A stretch of DNA of 64,000 nucleotides from Allonocardiopsis opalescens. Its GTDB lineage: Bacteria > Actinomycetota > Actinomycetes > Streptosporangiales > Streptosporangiaceae. This document shows, piece after piece, positions 1-8,509 of the stretch (positions are counted from its first letter, which is position 1; every line of letters begins with the position of its first letter). A program made the translations under genes and the position numbers. Location of the stretch: contig NZ_PVZC01000010.1 of assembly GCF_003002095.1 (NCBI RefSeq), positions 62,001 to 126,000 of the forward strand, read 5' to 3'. The notes under the pieces are model-generated. The model did not search any database and was not told the origin of the DNA. It was given only the letters and a program-made list of their open reading frames with translations.

Positions 1-674
1 TAGGGGTTGTCCTCCACCACCAGCACCCCGAACCGGTCGCACACCTCCAGCACCCGGGCGCGCCGCTCGGCGCTGAGGGTGACCCCGGCGGGGTTGTGGA
101 AGGTCGGCACCGTGTACAGGAACTTCACCCGCCGCCCGGCCGAGGCCAGCCGCCCCAGCGCCTCCTCCAGCGCCTCGGGCACCAGCCCATCGCCGTCCAT
201 GGGCACCTGCACCACCTGCGCCTGGTAGGCGGCGAAGGTGTTCAGCGCGGTCACATAGGTGGGGCCCTCGCACACCACCACGTCGCCGGGATCCACGAAC
301 ACCCGGGTGAGCAGGTCCAGCGCCTGCTGGGAGCCCACCGTCACCACCACGTCGCCGGCGCCGGCGCCGATGCCCTCCAGCGCCATCACCTCGCAGATGT
401 GCTCGCGCAGCCGCTCGTCGCCCTGCGCCGACCCGTACTGCAGCGCCCGCGCGCCATCAGCGCGCACCAGCTCGGCCACCAGCTCCGCCAGCTCCCCCAG
501 CGGCAGCGCGCCGACGTTGGGCATCCCACCGGCCAGCGACACCACCTCCGGGCGCGAGGCCACCGCGAACAGCGCCCGCACCTCCGAGGCGACCATCCCG
601 GCCGCGCGCGCGGCGTAGGCGTCGACGAAGGGGTCGATACGGGAACCGTGCGGGCTCGCTTGCGGATCGGACAT
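1..674 (-). CDS. PLP-dependent class I/II aminotransferase, partial (C-terminal part off the left edge)
   Basis: The reading frame starts at an ATG at 674, with GGGAGG just upstream on the minus strand, and runs off the left edge of the window, so about 224 codons are visible. Visible family motifs are SLAGGMPN near residue 48, TVGSQQALDLL in the cofactor-binding region and the substrate-side PTFHNPAGVT. These are typical of fold-type I aminotransferases of the 2-aminoadipate/MocR-related group. The family transfers amino groups between amino acids and keto acids using pyridoxal phosphate. The cofactor lysine lies beyond the edge and cannot be checked. There is no N-terminal helix-turn-helix, so this is the stand-alone enzyme and not a MocR regulator. 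The substrate cannot be assigned. Confidence 0.85.
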   Translation of the reverse strand, partial: MSDPQASPHGSRIDPFVDAYAARAAGMVASEVRALFAVASRPEVVSLAGGMPNVGALPLGELAELVAELVRADGARALQYGSAQGDERLREHICEVMALEGIGAGAGDVVVTVGSQQALDLLTRVFVDPGDVVVCEGPTYVTALNTFAAYQAQVVQVPMDGDGLVPEALEEALGRLASAGRRVKFLYTVPTFHNPAGVTLSAERRARVLEVCDRFGVLVVEDNP

Positions 675-1004
675 GTCGCCTCCCGGCACACCACGGTAGC
701 CGCCGCCGCTCACCCGCCGCCCGGCGGGGCCCGCACCCCGCCCGGCCACCGGCGGAGCACACGGCGGCACGAGCCGCCAGTCTAGACGTTTGCCCCACCC
801 GCCCGGAGGGTAAAGGGCCGCCTCGACAAGCACACCGCGGCGCCGCCGCGCCCGCCACCGCCCCGTGGGCGGGGACGTGAAAGAGTGGTACCAGCACCCC
901 TTGTCCCACCGATCGGACCCCGCCCACACTGTCAGGCGGAACACCACCTGACGTCGGCGGCCGCCGCCGTGCCGCGACACGAAAGACCCCAATTGGAGCA
1001 CAGC
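675..1004. other. Divergent intergenic region
   Basis: This 330-base gap separates the leftward aminotransferase from the rightward nucleotidyltransferase. No gene was found in it. It holds the palindrome GTCTAGAC at 780-787, about 105 bases upstream of the aminotransferase start, which could be the core of a GntR-type operator. No convincing promoter hexamers were recognised. Confidence 0.4.
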
Positions 1005-1829
1005 ATGGCGAAGCATCCGCTCGCGTGGAGGGTGGCCGAGCAGTTCCTGGCCGAGGCCGACGCGGCCGCCCCCGGCCTGGTCGAGGGCCTCTACCTCACC
1101 GGATCCGCCGCCCTGGACGACTTCCGCCCGCACACCTCCGACGTCGACGCCGTCGTCATCACCGCCAAGCGCCCCGACCAGGCCGGCCTGGCCGCGCTGC
1201 GCACCGCCCACGCCCGGCTCCGCGAGACCTACCCGCGGCCCCGCTTCGAGGGCGTCCACCTCACCTGGGCCGACCTCGCCGCCCACCCCGGCGACTGCCC
1301 CAACACCCCCTACGCCCAGGGCGGCCGGTTCCGCCCCAGCGGCCGCTTCGAACTCAACCCCGTCACCTGGCACGTCCTGGCCACCAAGGGCCTGGCGGTG
1401 CGCGGCCCCGCCCGCGACGAACTCGACGTCCACGACGTCCGCGACGGCCTGGTGTCGTGGTCGCTGGGCAACCTGGAGCAGTACTGGGTGCGCTGGCGGG
1501 AGCGCGCCAGCCGCATCGTCACCCCCCGCGGCCTGGCCGCGCTGGGCTCCCTCGCCCCCACCTGGGGGGTGCTGGGCGTCAGCCGGCTGCACTTCACCCT
1601 GTTCACCCGCGAGATCACCTCCAAGTCCGGGGCCGGCCGCTACGCCCTGCACGCCTTCCCCGCCCGCTGGCACGCCGTGGTCAACGAGGCGCTGCGGATG
1701 CGCCGCGGCTCCTCGGCGCCCTCCCTGTACGCCAGCGCGATGGCGCGCCGCCGCGCCGCCCTGGACTACATCGAGATGGTGCTCGACAGCGCGCTCAGCC
1801 CCCGCCTGGCCGCCGCCCCCACCGCCTGA
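1005..1829 (+). CDS. AadA-like nucleotidyltransferase domain protein
   Basis: Predicted 274-residue protein. The ATG at 1005 was chosen because GGAG lies 6-9 bases upstream; a longer frame reaching back to 885 has no ribosome site. Residues 33-48 read GSAALDDFRPHTSDVD, the nucleotidyltransferase signature of the aminoglycoside 3''-adenylyltransferase (AadA/ANT) family, with metal-binding aspartates at D46 and D48. The C-terminal half is helical and resembles the DUF4111 part of that family. The family transfers AMP to hydroxyls of aminoglycosides, but chromosomal actinobacterial members are often untested and may have other substrates. It stands alone, 24 bases upstream of the isomerase gene. 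Resistance activity is inference. Confidence 0.7.
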   Translation: MAKHPLAWRVAEQFLAEADAAAPGLVEGLYLTGSAALDDFRPHTSDVDAVVITAKRPDQAGLAALRTAHARLRETYPRPRFEGVHLTWADLAAHPGDCPNTPYAQGGRFRPSGRFELNPVTWHVLATKGLAVRGPARDELDVHDVRDGLVSWSLGNLEQYWVRWRERASRIVTPRGLAALGSLAPTWGVLGVSRLHFTLFTREITSKSGAGRYALHAFPARWHAVVNEALRMRRGSSAPSLYASAMARRRAALDYIEMVLDSALSPRLAAAPTA

Positions 1830-1853
1830 CCCCGCGCCCCTTAGGGTGGAGGC

Positions 1854-2303
1854 ATGCGCATCGCCGTCGCCGCCGACGAGGCCACGGGCGTGGCCACCAC
1901 CCTGGTCGAGGAACTCGTGGGCCGCGGCCACGAGGTCGTCGCCGCCCACGGCGCCCTGTCGGCCGCCGAACGCGACGACTGGGCGTGGGCGTCGGAGGCC
2001 GCCGCCCGCGACGTCGCCGACGGCACCGCCGACACCGCGGTGGTGTGCTGCTGGACCGGCACCGGCGCCTCCATCGCCGCCAACAAGGTGCCCGGGGTGC
2101 GCGCCGCCCTGTGCGCCGACGCCTACACCGCCGACGGCGCCCGCCGCTGGAACGACGCCAACGTCCTCGCCCTCAGCCTGCGCCTGACCTCCCCCGCGCT
2201 GCTCACCGAGATCCTCGACGCCTGGCTGGCCGGACGCCCCAGCGACGACCCGGCCGACCGCGCCAACATCGACCACCTCGCCCACATCCCCGACCCCGGC
2301 TGA
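1854..2303 (+). CDS. RpiB/LacA/LacB-family sugar-phosphate isomerase
   Basis: Predicted 149-residue protein, the normal length for RpiB. It has the family start (MRIAVAADEA), the phosphate-binding segment TGTGASIAANK at residues 68-78 and an RRWNDANVLALSLR segment. Two cysteines (C65, C66) sit where the catalytic cysteine lies. In standard RpiB the motif is CGSGIGMSIAANK; here it is CCWTGTGASIAANK, so the loop is divergent and the substrate may not be ribose 5-phosphate. The family interconverts ribose/ribulose or allose/allulose phosphates in the cytoplasm. No sugar operon accompanies the gene. Confidence 0.8.
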   Translation: MRIAVAADEATGVATTLVEELVGRGHEVVAAHGALSAAERDDWAWASEAAARDVADGTADTAVVCCWTGTGASIAANKVPGVRAALCADAYTADGARRWNDANVLALSLRLTSPALLTEILDAWLAGRPSDDPADRANIDHLAHIPDPG

Positions 2304-2482
2304 CCGCCGCCGCGCGGCACACGCCCGCGCCTCCCGGTCCCCGCGCCCCGCCGTCCGCCCATTCCGGGGTCCGGCCGACCCACACCGGCGGCGCGGGCGG
2401 TCCTCCCGCGCGGGCGCACCCCGACCGCAGCCCTCGACCGGCCCACCGGGTGCGGCGAACCCGCCCTTGCGCACCTTAATCG

Positions 2483-2490
2483 ACATATGT
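2483..2490. promoter_or_regulatory. ACATATGT palindrome, candidate PadR operator
   Basis: An 8-base perfect palindrome lies in an unusually AT-rich stretch (2478-2500) directly before the GTG start of the PadR-type gene. PadR regulators commonly bind ATGT/ACAT palindromes near their own promoters. Autoregulation is therefore likely but inferred. Confidence 0.4.
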
Positions 2491-2502
2491 AGTTTTAGCT
2501 GT

Positions 2503-2835
2503 GTGGAAGAGCTGACCCGGATCACCCCCGCCACCCTCGACGTACTCGCCGCCCTACTGGACGCCGGCACCGCCCCCGTGTGGGGACTGGAGATCATCAA
2601 ACGCACCGGCCGCCCCTCCGGCAGCGTCTACCCCATCCTGGACCGGCTGGAGCGCGCCGGCTGGACCACCTCCGCCTGGGACGACGACACCACCCGCACC
2701 GGACCCCGCCGCCGCCTGTACCGGCTCACCCCCGACGGCGCCCGCGCCGCCCGCACCCTGCGCGCCGAACACACCGCCACCCGCACCACACCCCGCACCG
2801 CCCGCCGCCCCCGCCCCGCCCCGGGCCCCGCATGA
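2503..2835 (+). CDS. PadR-family transcriptional regulator
   Basis: Predicted 110-residue winged-helix regulator. PadR features are VLAALLDAGTAPVWGLEII, then the SGSVYPILDRLERAGW recognition region, then the wing ending RRRLYRLTPDGARAA. The C-terminal dimerisation helix is replaced by a short Arg/Pro/Thr-rich tail. The start is uncertain: GTG 2503 puts the AT-rich palindrome upstream of the gene, while an in-frame TTG at 2467 would include it. The stop overlaps the start of the next gene (ATGA), so the two are translationally coupled. PadR proteins are repressors of transport or stress genes; the ligand is unknown. Confidence 0.8.
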   Translation: MEELTRITPATLDVLAALLDAGTAPVWGLEIIKRTGRPSGSVYPILDRLERAGWTTSAWDDDTTRTGPRRRLYRLTPDGARAARTLRAEHTATRTTPRTARRPRPAPGPA

Positions 2836-3218
2836 CCCACCACCCGGCGACCGCCGCCGCGCTGCTCCTGGTACGGCTCGCCGCCCAACTGCTGCCCGCC
2901 CACCGCCGCGCCCGCCACTACGAAGAATGGTGCGCCGACGTCACCGGCGCCGCCCACACCGGCCTCAATCCCCTCGCGATCGCCGCCGGCGCCCTGCTCA
3001 GCACACCCGCCCTCCACCGAAGCGCCACCACCCCAGCACCGGCGACCCCACCCACCACGAAGGAGACCCCCATGCGCCAACCGCCGCCCATCGGCGTCCT
3101 CGCCACCGTCCAGCACCTGGTCCACCGCACCCGTCCCACCCGCAGCACCCTGCTGCTGGCCGCCGTCTTCACCTCGCTGCTCGCCGCCGGCCTCGGCCTG
3201 CTCCCCCTCACCCACTGA
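2832..3218 (+). CDS. Small membrane protein coupled to PadR
   Basis: Predicted 128-residue protein starting in a 4-base overlap with the PadR gene. The N-terminal half carries the pattern LAAQLLPAHRRARHYEEW, which is common in short actinobacterial proteins encoded after PadR regulators. The C-terminus holds one hydrophobic segment (LLLAAVFTSLLAAGLGLLPL). A second in-frame ATG at 3072 is preceded by a very strong AAGGAG, so a short 48-residue membrane peptide may also be made from the same frame. Function unknown. It converges on the LysR gene 18 bases away. Confidence 0.6.
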   Translation: MTHHPATAAALLLVRLAAQLLPAHRRARHYEEWCADVTGAAHTGLNPLAIAAGALLSTPALHRSATTPAPATPPTTKETPMRQPPPIGVLATVQHLVHRTRPTRSTLLLAAVFTSLLAAGLGLLPLTH

Positions 3219-3236
3219 CCCACCACCGGGGAACGC

Positions 3237-4193
3237 TCAGCCCACCACCACCGGCGGCACCGCACCCGCGCCCGCGGGTTCGGCGCCGCCGGCCGACAAG
3301 CCCCCCGCCGTGGCCGCCAGCGCCTCCAGCACCGCCCGGATCGCCGGACGCCGCGCCGCGTCCGCCCGCCACACCGCGTACACATGCCGCGTCACCCGCG
3401 GCTGCACCCCCACCATCACCACCCCCGGCGGAACCGGGCCCCTCCCCAGCCGCGGCACGATCGCCGCCCCCAACCCCGCCGCCACCAAAGCCAGCTGCGT
3501 CGGACACTCCGCCGCCGTATGCGCGATATACGGCTCGCAGTTACGGCTCCGCAAGGTGTGCAGCAGCCAGTCGTAGCAGATCGACCCCCGCCGCCACGCC
3601 ACCCACGGCTCCGCCGCCAACTCCTCCAGATCCACCCACGGCCGCCCCGCCAGCGCATGCCCCTGCGGCAGCGCCACATCCAGCACATCCTCAAGAAGCG
3701 GCGACTTGATCAAACCCTCGTGCAGCGCCAGCGGCGCGTTCGCCCAGTCCTGCACGATCGCCAGATCGATATCGGCGTGCGCCACCGCCTGGATCGACTC
3801 CACCGGCTCCCGCTCACCCAACTCCACCCGCAGCTCCGGGTAGCGGCCCCGCAGCCGCGCCAGCGCCCCCGGCGCCAAGCCCCGCGCCGCCGTCGCGAAC
3901 GCCGCCAGCGACAGATGCCCCACCACCGCGTCGCGGTGCGCCTCCAGATCCGCCTCGGCCCGCTCCACATCCGACAGGATCCGCTCCGCATGCGCCACCA
4001 GCAACTGCGCCGCCTCCGTCAGCCGCACCCCGCGCCCATTGCGCTCCAGCAGCCGCTGACCGACCTCACGCTCCAACTTCGCCAACTGCTGCGACACCGC
4101 AGACGTCGTGATGTGCAAGACCTCGGCGGCCGCACTGATCGAACCGTGGCGGGCCACCATGTGCAAGGTGCGCAGCCGCTCCAGATTCAACAT
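3237..4193 (-). CDS. LysR-family transcriptional regulator
   Basis: Predicted 318-residue protein. Residues 1-60 form the LysR helix-turn-helix (LERLRTLHMVARHGSISAAA, then TSAVSQQLAKLEREVGQRL). Residues of about 90-290 form the periplasmic-binding-protein-like effector domain, with the usual AVVGHLSLAAFATAARGL start. The last 25 residues are Gly/Ala/Pro-rich. LysR proteins usually control a divergent neighbour. Here no divergent partner is adjacent: the next gene upstream, the FecCD permease at 4231, is co-oriented, so the target is not obvious. Confidence 0.9.
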   Translation of the reverse strand: MLNLERLRTLHMVARHGSISAAAEVLHITTSAVSQQLAKLEREVGQRLLERNGRGVRLTEAAQLLVAHAERILSDVERAEADLEAHRDAVVGHLSLAAFATAARGLAPGALARLRGRYPELRVELGEREPVESIQAVAHADIDLAIVQDWANAPLALHEGLIKSPLLEDVLDVALPQGHALAGRPWVDLEELAAEPWVAWRRGSICYDWLLHTLRSRNCEPYIAHTAAECPTQLALVAAGLGAAIVPRLGRGPVPPGVVMVGVQPRVTRHVYAVWRADAARRPAIRAVLEALAATAGGLSAGGAEPAGAGAVPPVVVG

Positions 4194-4230
4194 GACGCAA
4201 TCCTACGAAGCCCCCGCGAGCACCCCGCGC

Positions 4231-5322
4231 TCACACCCGCCCACCCGGCGCCACCCCCGCACGCTCCACCACACCATCCACACCCGCCCGACCCACCAGC
4301 ACCACCACACCCACCGCCATCACCAGCAACGCCACCGGCAGAGCCAGCAGACCCGCCGGGATCTCCACCGGCGCCACCAGCGTCCGCGCCACCAGATCCA
4401 CCGCCAACAGCAGCGACGCCCCCAACGGCGCCGCCGCCAAAGCCGCCCACCCCCAGTGGCCGCCCACCGCCCAAGCCGCCAGCAACCCGGCCCCCACACC
4501 CACCAGCGCCACCGGACCCACCGCCGACACGCACACCCCCACCAGCAGCGCCGCCAGCACCACACCAGCACCCGACCAGCCGCCCCGCAGCCGCGGACCC
4601 TCACCACCCGACCACGCCACCACCACACCGGCCACGGCCGGCACCGGAACCACCAGCCACACCGCCCAGGCCCAACCCAGGTCCAGCCCCGCCAACGAGC
4701 CCAGCGCCCAGTGCCGCACCGCCTCACCCCCGAACCACACCGCCGCCAGCACCGCCGCACCCACCGACAGCACCGCGTCCACCCCCAGGCCCAGACCCAC
4801 CACGCCCAGCACACCCCGCACCCGGGACCCCAGCCACCACCACACAGCAGCCACCGCACCCGCGCCCACCACACCGGCCGCCATCAGCACCCACGGCACC
4901 GACACCGCCGCCCCCGCACCCGCCGCCACCACACAGGCCAAGGCCGCACCCGACGCCGCACCCAGCCCACGCCCGTCGACCAACCGAACCCCAGCCACAC
5001 CCTGGACCAGCACCCCCGCCACCGCCAGCCCGGCACCCACCGCCACCGCCACCAGCAGCCGCGGCAAGCGCAACTCCCACACGATCAACCGCACCTGCGG
5101 ACGCCCCCCGCCCCGCAGCACCTCCACCGCCTCACCGAAACCCAACGGGAAGGCCCCCACCGTCAAGGCCGCCCACGCCACCGCCGGCACCGAACCCACC
5201 GCCGCCACGACCACGAGCGACCGCCACACCACGCTACGCACCCACACCACCGCCACGACTCCCCGCACCGACCCGCACGCCCACCCCCGCCGCACCGCCG
5301 GCCCTCCACCGGGGCGCCCCAC
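4231..5322 (-). CDS. Orphan FecCD-type (BtuC-like) ABC transporter permease
   Basis: Predicted 363-residue, very hydrophobic protein with about eight to ten membrane helices. LRLPRLLVAVAVGAGLAVAG matches the conserved LPRLLAALLVGAALALAG start of siderophore/cobalamin permeases, and VDLVARTLVAPVEIPAGLL matches the ADTLART..EIPVG region. The cytoplasmic coupling motif normally written GLVAPHLAR is changed to GVGAGLLAAW, so contact with an ATPase is doubtful. No binding protein, ATPase or second permease lies nearby. The start is uncertain: GTG 5322, or one of several later GTGs. It may be degenerate or work with distant partners. Confidence 0.7.
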   Translation of the reverse strand: MGRPGGGPAVRRGWACGSVRGVVAVVWVRSVVWRSLVVVAAVGSVPAVAWAALTVGAFPLGFGEAVEVLRGGGRPQVRLIVWELRLPRLLVAVAVGAGLAVAGVLVQGVAGVRLVDGRGLGAASGAALACVVAAGAGAAVSVPWVLMAAGVVGAGAVAAVWWWLGSRVRGVLGVVGLGLGVDAVLSVGAAVLAAVWFGGEAVRHWALGSLAGLDLGWAWAVWLVVPVPAVAGVVVAWSGGEGPRLRGGWSGAGVVLAALLVGVCVSAVGPVALVGVGAGLLAAWAVGGHWGWAALAAAPLGASLLLAVDLVARTLVAPVEIPAGLLALPVALLVMAVGVVVLVGRAGVDGVVERAGVAPGGRV

Positions 5323-5470
5323 GCGAGCAGACCCTCCTCACAACACCGGACCCGCCCACCGCGCACACAACGGCCACGAACCCACCGTGAACCCTGCCAT
5401 ACACCGCCGACACACACCCGCACTTATCCCCAACTCGGCCCCGACCCCGCCGAAAACCACCCCAAGAGCC

Positions 5471-6274
5471 TCACAGCAGGTCGCTGGGATCCACCGGCGA
5501 CGCCGAACCCGTCCCCGGCACCACCTCACCCGAATCCCCCGGCGACGGCTCCACCCCACTCGCCTCACCCGGCCCCGGAGACGGCGACGGCCCCGACTCC
5601 CCACCACTCCCCGACGCACTCGGCGACCCCCCACCCGGCGCCGGCGACGACGACGAAGGAACCGGCGGCGGCGGCGCCACCTCAGGCTCCGGCGGCACCA
5701 CGAACCACATCCACACCCACACCGCCGCCCCCACCAGCAAAACCAGCAAGAACACCGTCGCCATCACCGCACCCAGCACCGACGCCGACCGCGCCTCCCG
5801 CTCCTCACGCGGCACCGACACCGACCGCACCCGCGGCACCGAACCCCACCGCGCCGTCGACGGCTCCGACGCACCCGACCAGTGCGCCGCATACCCCGGC
5901 CCCCCCACCCCCGAACGCGCCCCCGCGCCCGCCAACGACACCGGATCCAACAGCCCCAGCGCCCGCTCACCACCCGACGACGACCCCACCACCAAACGCG
6001 TCGCCGCCCACGGCGTACCCGCCGCCACATCCGAGGCCACCACCACCGGCTCACCGCCGACCCGCTCGCCCCGACCCCGCTCCACCGCCGCAGCGAACCG
6101 GTCCCGCGCCGCGGCATCGCGCGCCGCACCCCGCCCCAGCAGCGCCACCGCCACCCAACCCCCCGCGGGATCCACCCCCGCGTACACCACACCCGCCGTA
6201 CTCTCCCCCAACCGGCCCCGCAACCGGTACCGACCCAACTGCGGCGGATCACCCGCCCGCAACGGCCGACTCAT
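5471..6274 (-). CDS. Membrane protein with an N-lobe-only kinase-like domain
   Basis: Predicted 267-residue protein, with ATG 6274 (MSRPLRAGDPPQLGRYRLRG) chosen over an upstream methionine with a Trp/Cys-rich extension. Residues of about 10-60 look like the start of a PknB-type Ser/Thr kinase: LGRYRLRGRLGESTAGVVYA resembles the glycine loop. The usual VAIK lysine position reads VAVALL. No catalytic loop (HRD), DFG or APE motif follows. A single membrane helix (VLGAVMATVFLLVLLVGAAV) and a Pro/Ser/Gly-rich outer tail complete the protein. It is divergent from the MoxR-DUF58-VWA cluster. Kinase activity is unlikely; a sensing or scaffold role is speculation. Confidence 0.6.
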   Translation of the reverse strand: MSRPLRAGDPPQLGRYRLRGRLGESTAGVVYAGVDPAGGWVAVALLGRGAARDAAARDRFAAAVERGRGERVGGEPVVVASDVAAGTPWAATRLVVGSSSGGERALGLLDPVSLAGAGARSGVGGPGYAAHWSGASEPSTARWGSVPRVRSVSVPREEREARSASVLGAVMATVFLLVLLVGAAVWVWMWFVVPPEPEVAPPPPVPSSSSPAPGGGSPSASGSGGESGPSPSPGPGEASGVEPSPGDSGEVVPGTGSASPVDPSDLL

Positions 6275-6426
6275 CCCCACCCCCGCCACCCCGCACGCCC
6301 CAGCGCACCACCACCCACCACACGACGCACGGTAGTGTCGCAACAGCGGCACCGGCAAAACCGCGCCCGCCGCCCACGCGCCGCAGCGCCCACCACCGGC
6401 ACCGACGTGATGAGACGAGGGGACTC

Positions 6427-7485
6427 ATGACGGCCACGGCCGACACCACCACAGGCTACGCCACCACCGCCCGCCAAGCCCTCGACGAAGTACGCCGCGT
6501 CATCGTCGGCCAGGACCACATGGTCCAACGCCTCCTCGTCGCCCTCATCGCCCGCGGCCACTGCCTCCTCGAAGGCGTCCCCGGCGTCGCCAAGACCCTC
6601 GCCGTCGACACCCTCGCCACCGTCTCCGGCTCCACCTTCGCCCGCATCCAGTTCACCCCCGACCTCGTCCCCTCCGACATCATCGGCACCCGCGTCTACC
6701 ACCCCAGCAGCGAGAAGTTCGACGTCGAACTCGGCCCCGTCTTCGTCAACTTCGTCCTCGCCGACGAAATCAACCGCGCCCCCGCCAAAGTCCAATCCGC
6801 CCTGCTCGAAGTCATGTCCGAAAAGCAGGTCTCCCTCGGCGGCACCACCTACCGCGTCCCCCGCCCCTTCATCGTCATCGCCACCCAGAACCCCATCGAA
6901 TCCGAAGGCGTCTACCCCCTCCCCGAAGCCCAACGCGACCGCTTCCTCATGAAGGTCACCGTCCCCCACCCCAGCGCCCACGAAGAACTCGAAATCCTCC
7001 AGCGGATGAGCCACCACCCGCCCCGCCCCCGCCCCATCCTCACCCCCGACAGCCTCAGCCGCCTCCAAGACGCCGCCGAAGACGTCACCGTCCACCCCAT
7101 GGTCGCCGACTACATCGTCCGCCTCGTCATGGCAACCCGCGACCCCGACGCCTACGGCCTCCCCCACCTCACCACCACCATCGACATCGGCGCCAGCCCC
7201 CGCGCCACCCTCGGACTCGTCGCCGCCTCCCGCGCCCTCGCCCTCATCAACGGCCGCGACTACGTCCTCCCCGACGACGTCCACACCCTCGCCCGCGACA
7301 TCATGGCCCACCGCCTCGTCCTCACCTTCGACGCCCTCGCCGACGGCATCTCCACCACCACCGTCATCGACCAGATCGTCGCCACCGTCCCCCCACCCCG
7401 CGTCGTCTGGGACAACACCACCCCACCCCCACCCGCCGCCGACGCCGAATGGCAGACCGACACCGACCACCACCCCGGCCGCTGA
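6427..7485 (+). CDS. MoxR-family AAA ATPase
   Basis: Predicted 352-residue protein, with ATG 6427 preceded by GAGGGGAC. The Walker A motif is GVPGVAKT (residues 50-57), and Walker B lies in VLADEINRAPAKVQSALLEV. The sensor region is IATQNPIESEGVYPLPEAQR and the arginine region is DRFLMKV; all are standard for MoxR. MoxR ATPases act as chaperones that insert metals or assemble protein complexes together with VWA-domain partners. The two next genes encode exactly such partners (DUF58 and VWA), 2 and 44 bases apart, so the three form one operon. Leucines are almost all CTC codons, unlike the genes after 11 kb. Confidence 0.92.
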   Translation: MTATADTTTGYATTARQALDEVRRVIVGQDHMVQRLLVALIARGHCLLEGVPGVAKTLAVDTLATVSGSTFARIQFTPDLVPSDIIGTRVYHPSSEKFDVELGPVFVNFVLADEINRAPAKVQSALLEVMSEKQVSLGGTTYRVPRPFIVIATQNPIESEGVYPLPEAQRDRFLMKVTVPHPSAHEELEILQRMSHHPPRPRPILTPDSLSRLQDAAEDVTVHPMVADYIVRLVMATRDPDAYGLPHLTTTIDIGASPRATLGLVAASRALALINGRDYVLPDDVHTLARDIMAHRLVLTFDALADGISTTTVIDQIVATVPPPRVVWDNTTPPPPAADAEWQTDTDHHPGR

Positions 7486-7487
7486 CC

Positions 7488-8465
7488 ATGCCCACCCAGC
7501 CCGGCCGCACCACCCACCCCGCCGCCCTGCGCCGCCTCCACCTCAAAGTCGTCCGCCAACTCGACGGCATCCTCCACGGCGAACACCTCGGCCTCCACAC
7601 CGGCCCCGGCAGCGACCTCGCCGAAGCACGCCCCTACCAGCCCGGCGACGACGACATCCGCCACATGGACTGGGCCGTCACCGCACGCACCACCACCCCC
7701 CACGTCCGCGACCTCATCGCCGACCGCGAACTCCACACCTGGGCCCTCATCGACCTCACCCCCAGCATGGACTTCGGCACCGCCCACACCACCAAACGCG
7801 AACTCGCCCTCACCACCCTCACCGCCTTCGCCCACCTCACCAGCCGCCTCGGCAACCGCTTCGGCGCCCACGTCCTCCACCACCGCCACCTCACCCGCCA
7901 CCCCGCCGCAGGCAACCGCCAAAGCCTCCTCGTCCTCCTCAACCGCATCGCCACCACCCCACCCCCACCCGCCCCCACCGGCACACCCCCCACCGAACTC
8001 CCCACCGCCATCAACGCCCTCACCCGCGCCCACCACCGCCGCGGCCTGCGCATCGTCATCTCCGACTTCCTCGACTCCACCCCCCACCCCGACCCCACCA
8101 CCCCCCGCGCCTGGGAACGCCCCCTGCGCCAACTCGCCACCCGCCACCAGACCATCGCCGTCGAAATCCTCGACCCCCGCGAACTCGACCTCCCCGACAT
8201 CGGCACCCTCACCCTCCACGACCCCGAAACCGGCCAGACCCGCGACATCCACCTCACCGCCCGCCTCCGCCGCCGCTACGCCGCCGCCGCCCACGCCCAA
8301 CGCGCCGCCACCCACACCGCCCTACGCCGCTGCGGAGTCCCCCACCTCCAACTCCGCACCGACCGCGACCCCCTCACCGACATCGCCCGCTTCGTCATCG
8401 AACAGCGCCGCACCGCCACCCGCCTGCACCGCCACACCCCCACACCGCCCCGGCCCACCCCATGA
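7488..8465 (+). CDS. DUF58 domain protein
   Basis: Predicted 325-residue protein starting 2 bases after the MoxR stop. The signature ARPYQPGDDDIRHMDWAVTA at about residue 50 is the defining DUF58 motif. LIDLTPSMDFG is a MIDAS-like segment (D.T.S) of a VWA-like fold, and IVISDFLD follows. DUF58 proteins are regularly encoded between MoxR ATPases and VWA proteins and are thought to be client or adaptor subunits. The C-terminus is Thr/Pro/His-rich. No membrane helix is evident. Confidence 0.9.
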   Translation: MPTQPGRTTHPAALRRLHLKVVRQLDGILHGEHLGLHTGPGSDLAEARPYQPGDDDIRHMDWAVTARTTTPHVRDLIADRELHTWALIDLTPSMDFGTAHTTKRELALTTLTAFAHLTSRLGNRFGAHVLHHRHLTRHPAAGNRQSLLVLLNRIATTPPPPAPTGTPPTELPTAINALTRAHHRRGLRIVISDFLDSTPHPDPTTPRAWERPLRQLATRHQTIAVEILDPRELDLPDIGTLTLHDPETGQTRDIHLTARLRRRYAAAAHAQRAATHTALRRCGVPHLQLRTDRDPLTDIARFVIEQRRTATRLHRHTPTPPRPTP

Positions 8466-8509
8466 CCCCCACCACCACACCGCCGCCCACCACCGGGGAG
8501 GAGCCCGCC

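Noticed and set aside
780-787. GTCTAGAC as a second DasR site
   Set aside because: Only the central 8 bases fit; the flanking TGG/CCA bases are missing and the downstream gene is an aminotransferase.
4108-6426. Plus-strand open frame of about 770 codons upstream of and in frame with the MoxR gene
   Set aside because: It reads antisense through the LysR, FecCD and kinase-like genes as Pro/His/Arg/Thr repeats. The MoxR start at 6427 has a proper ribosome site.
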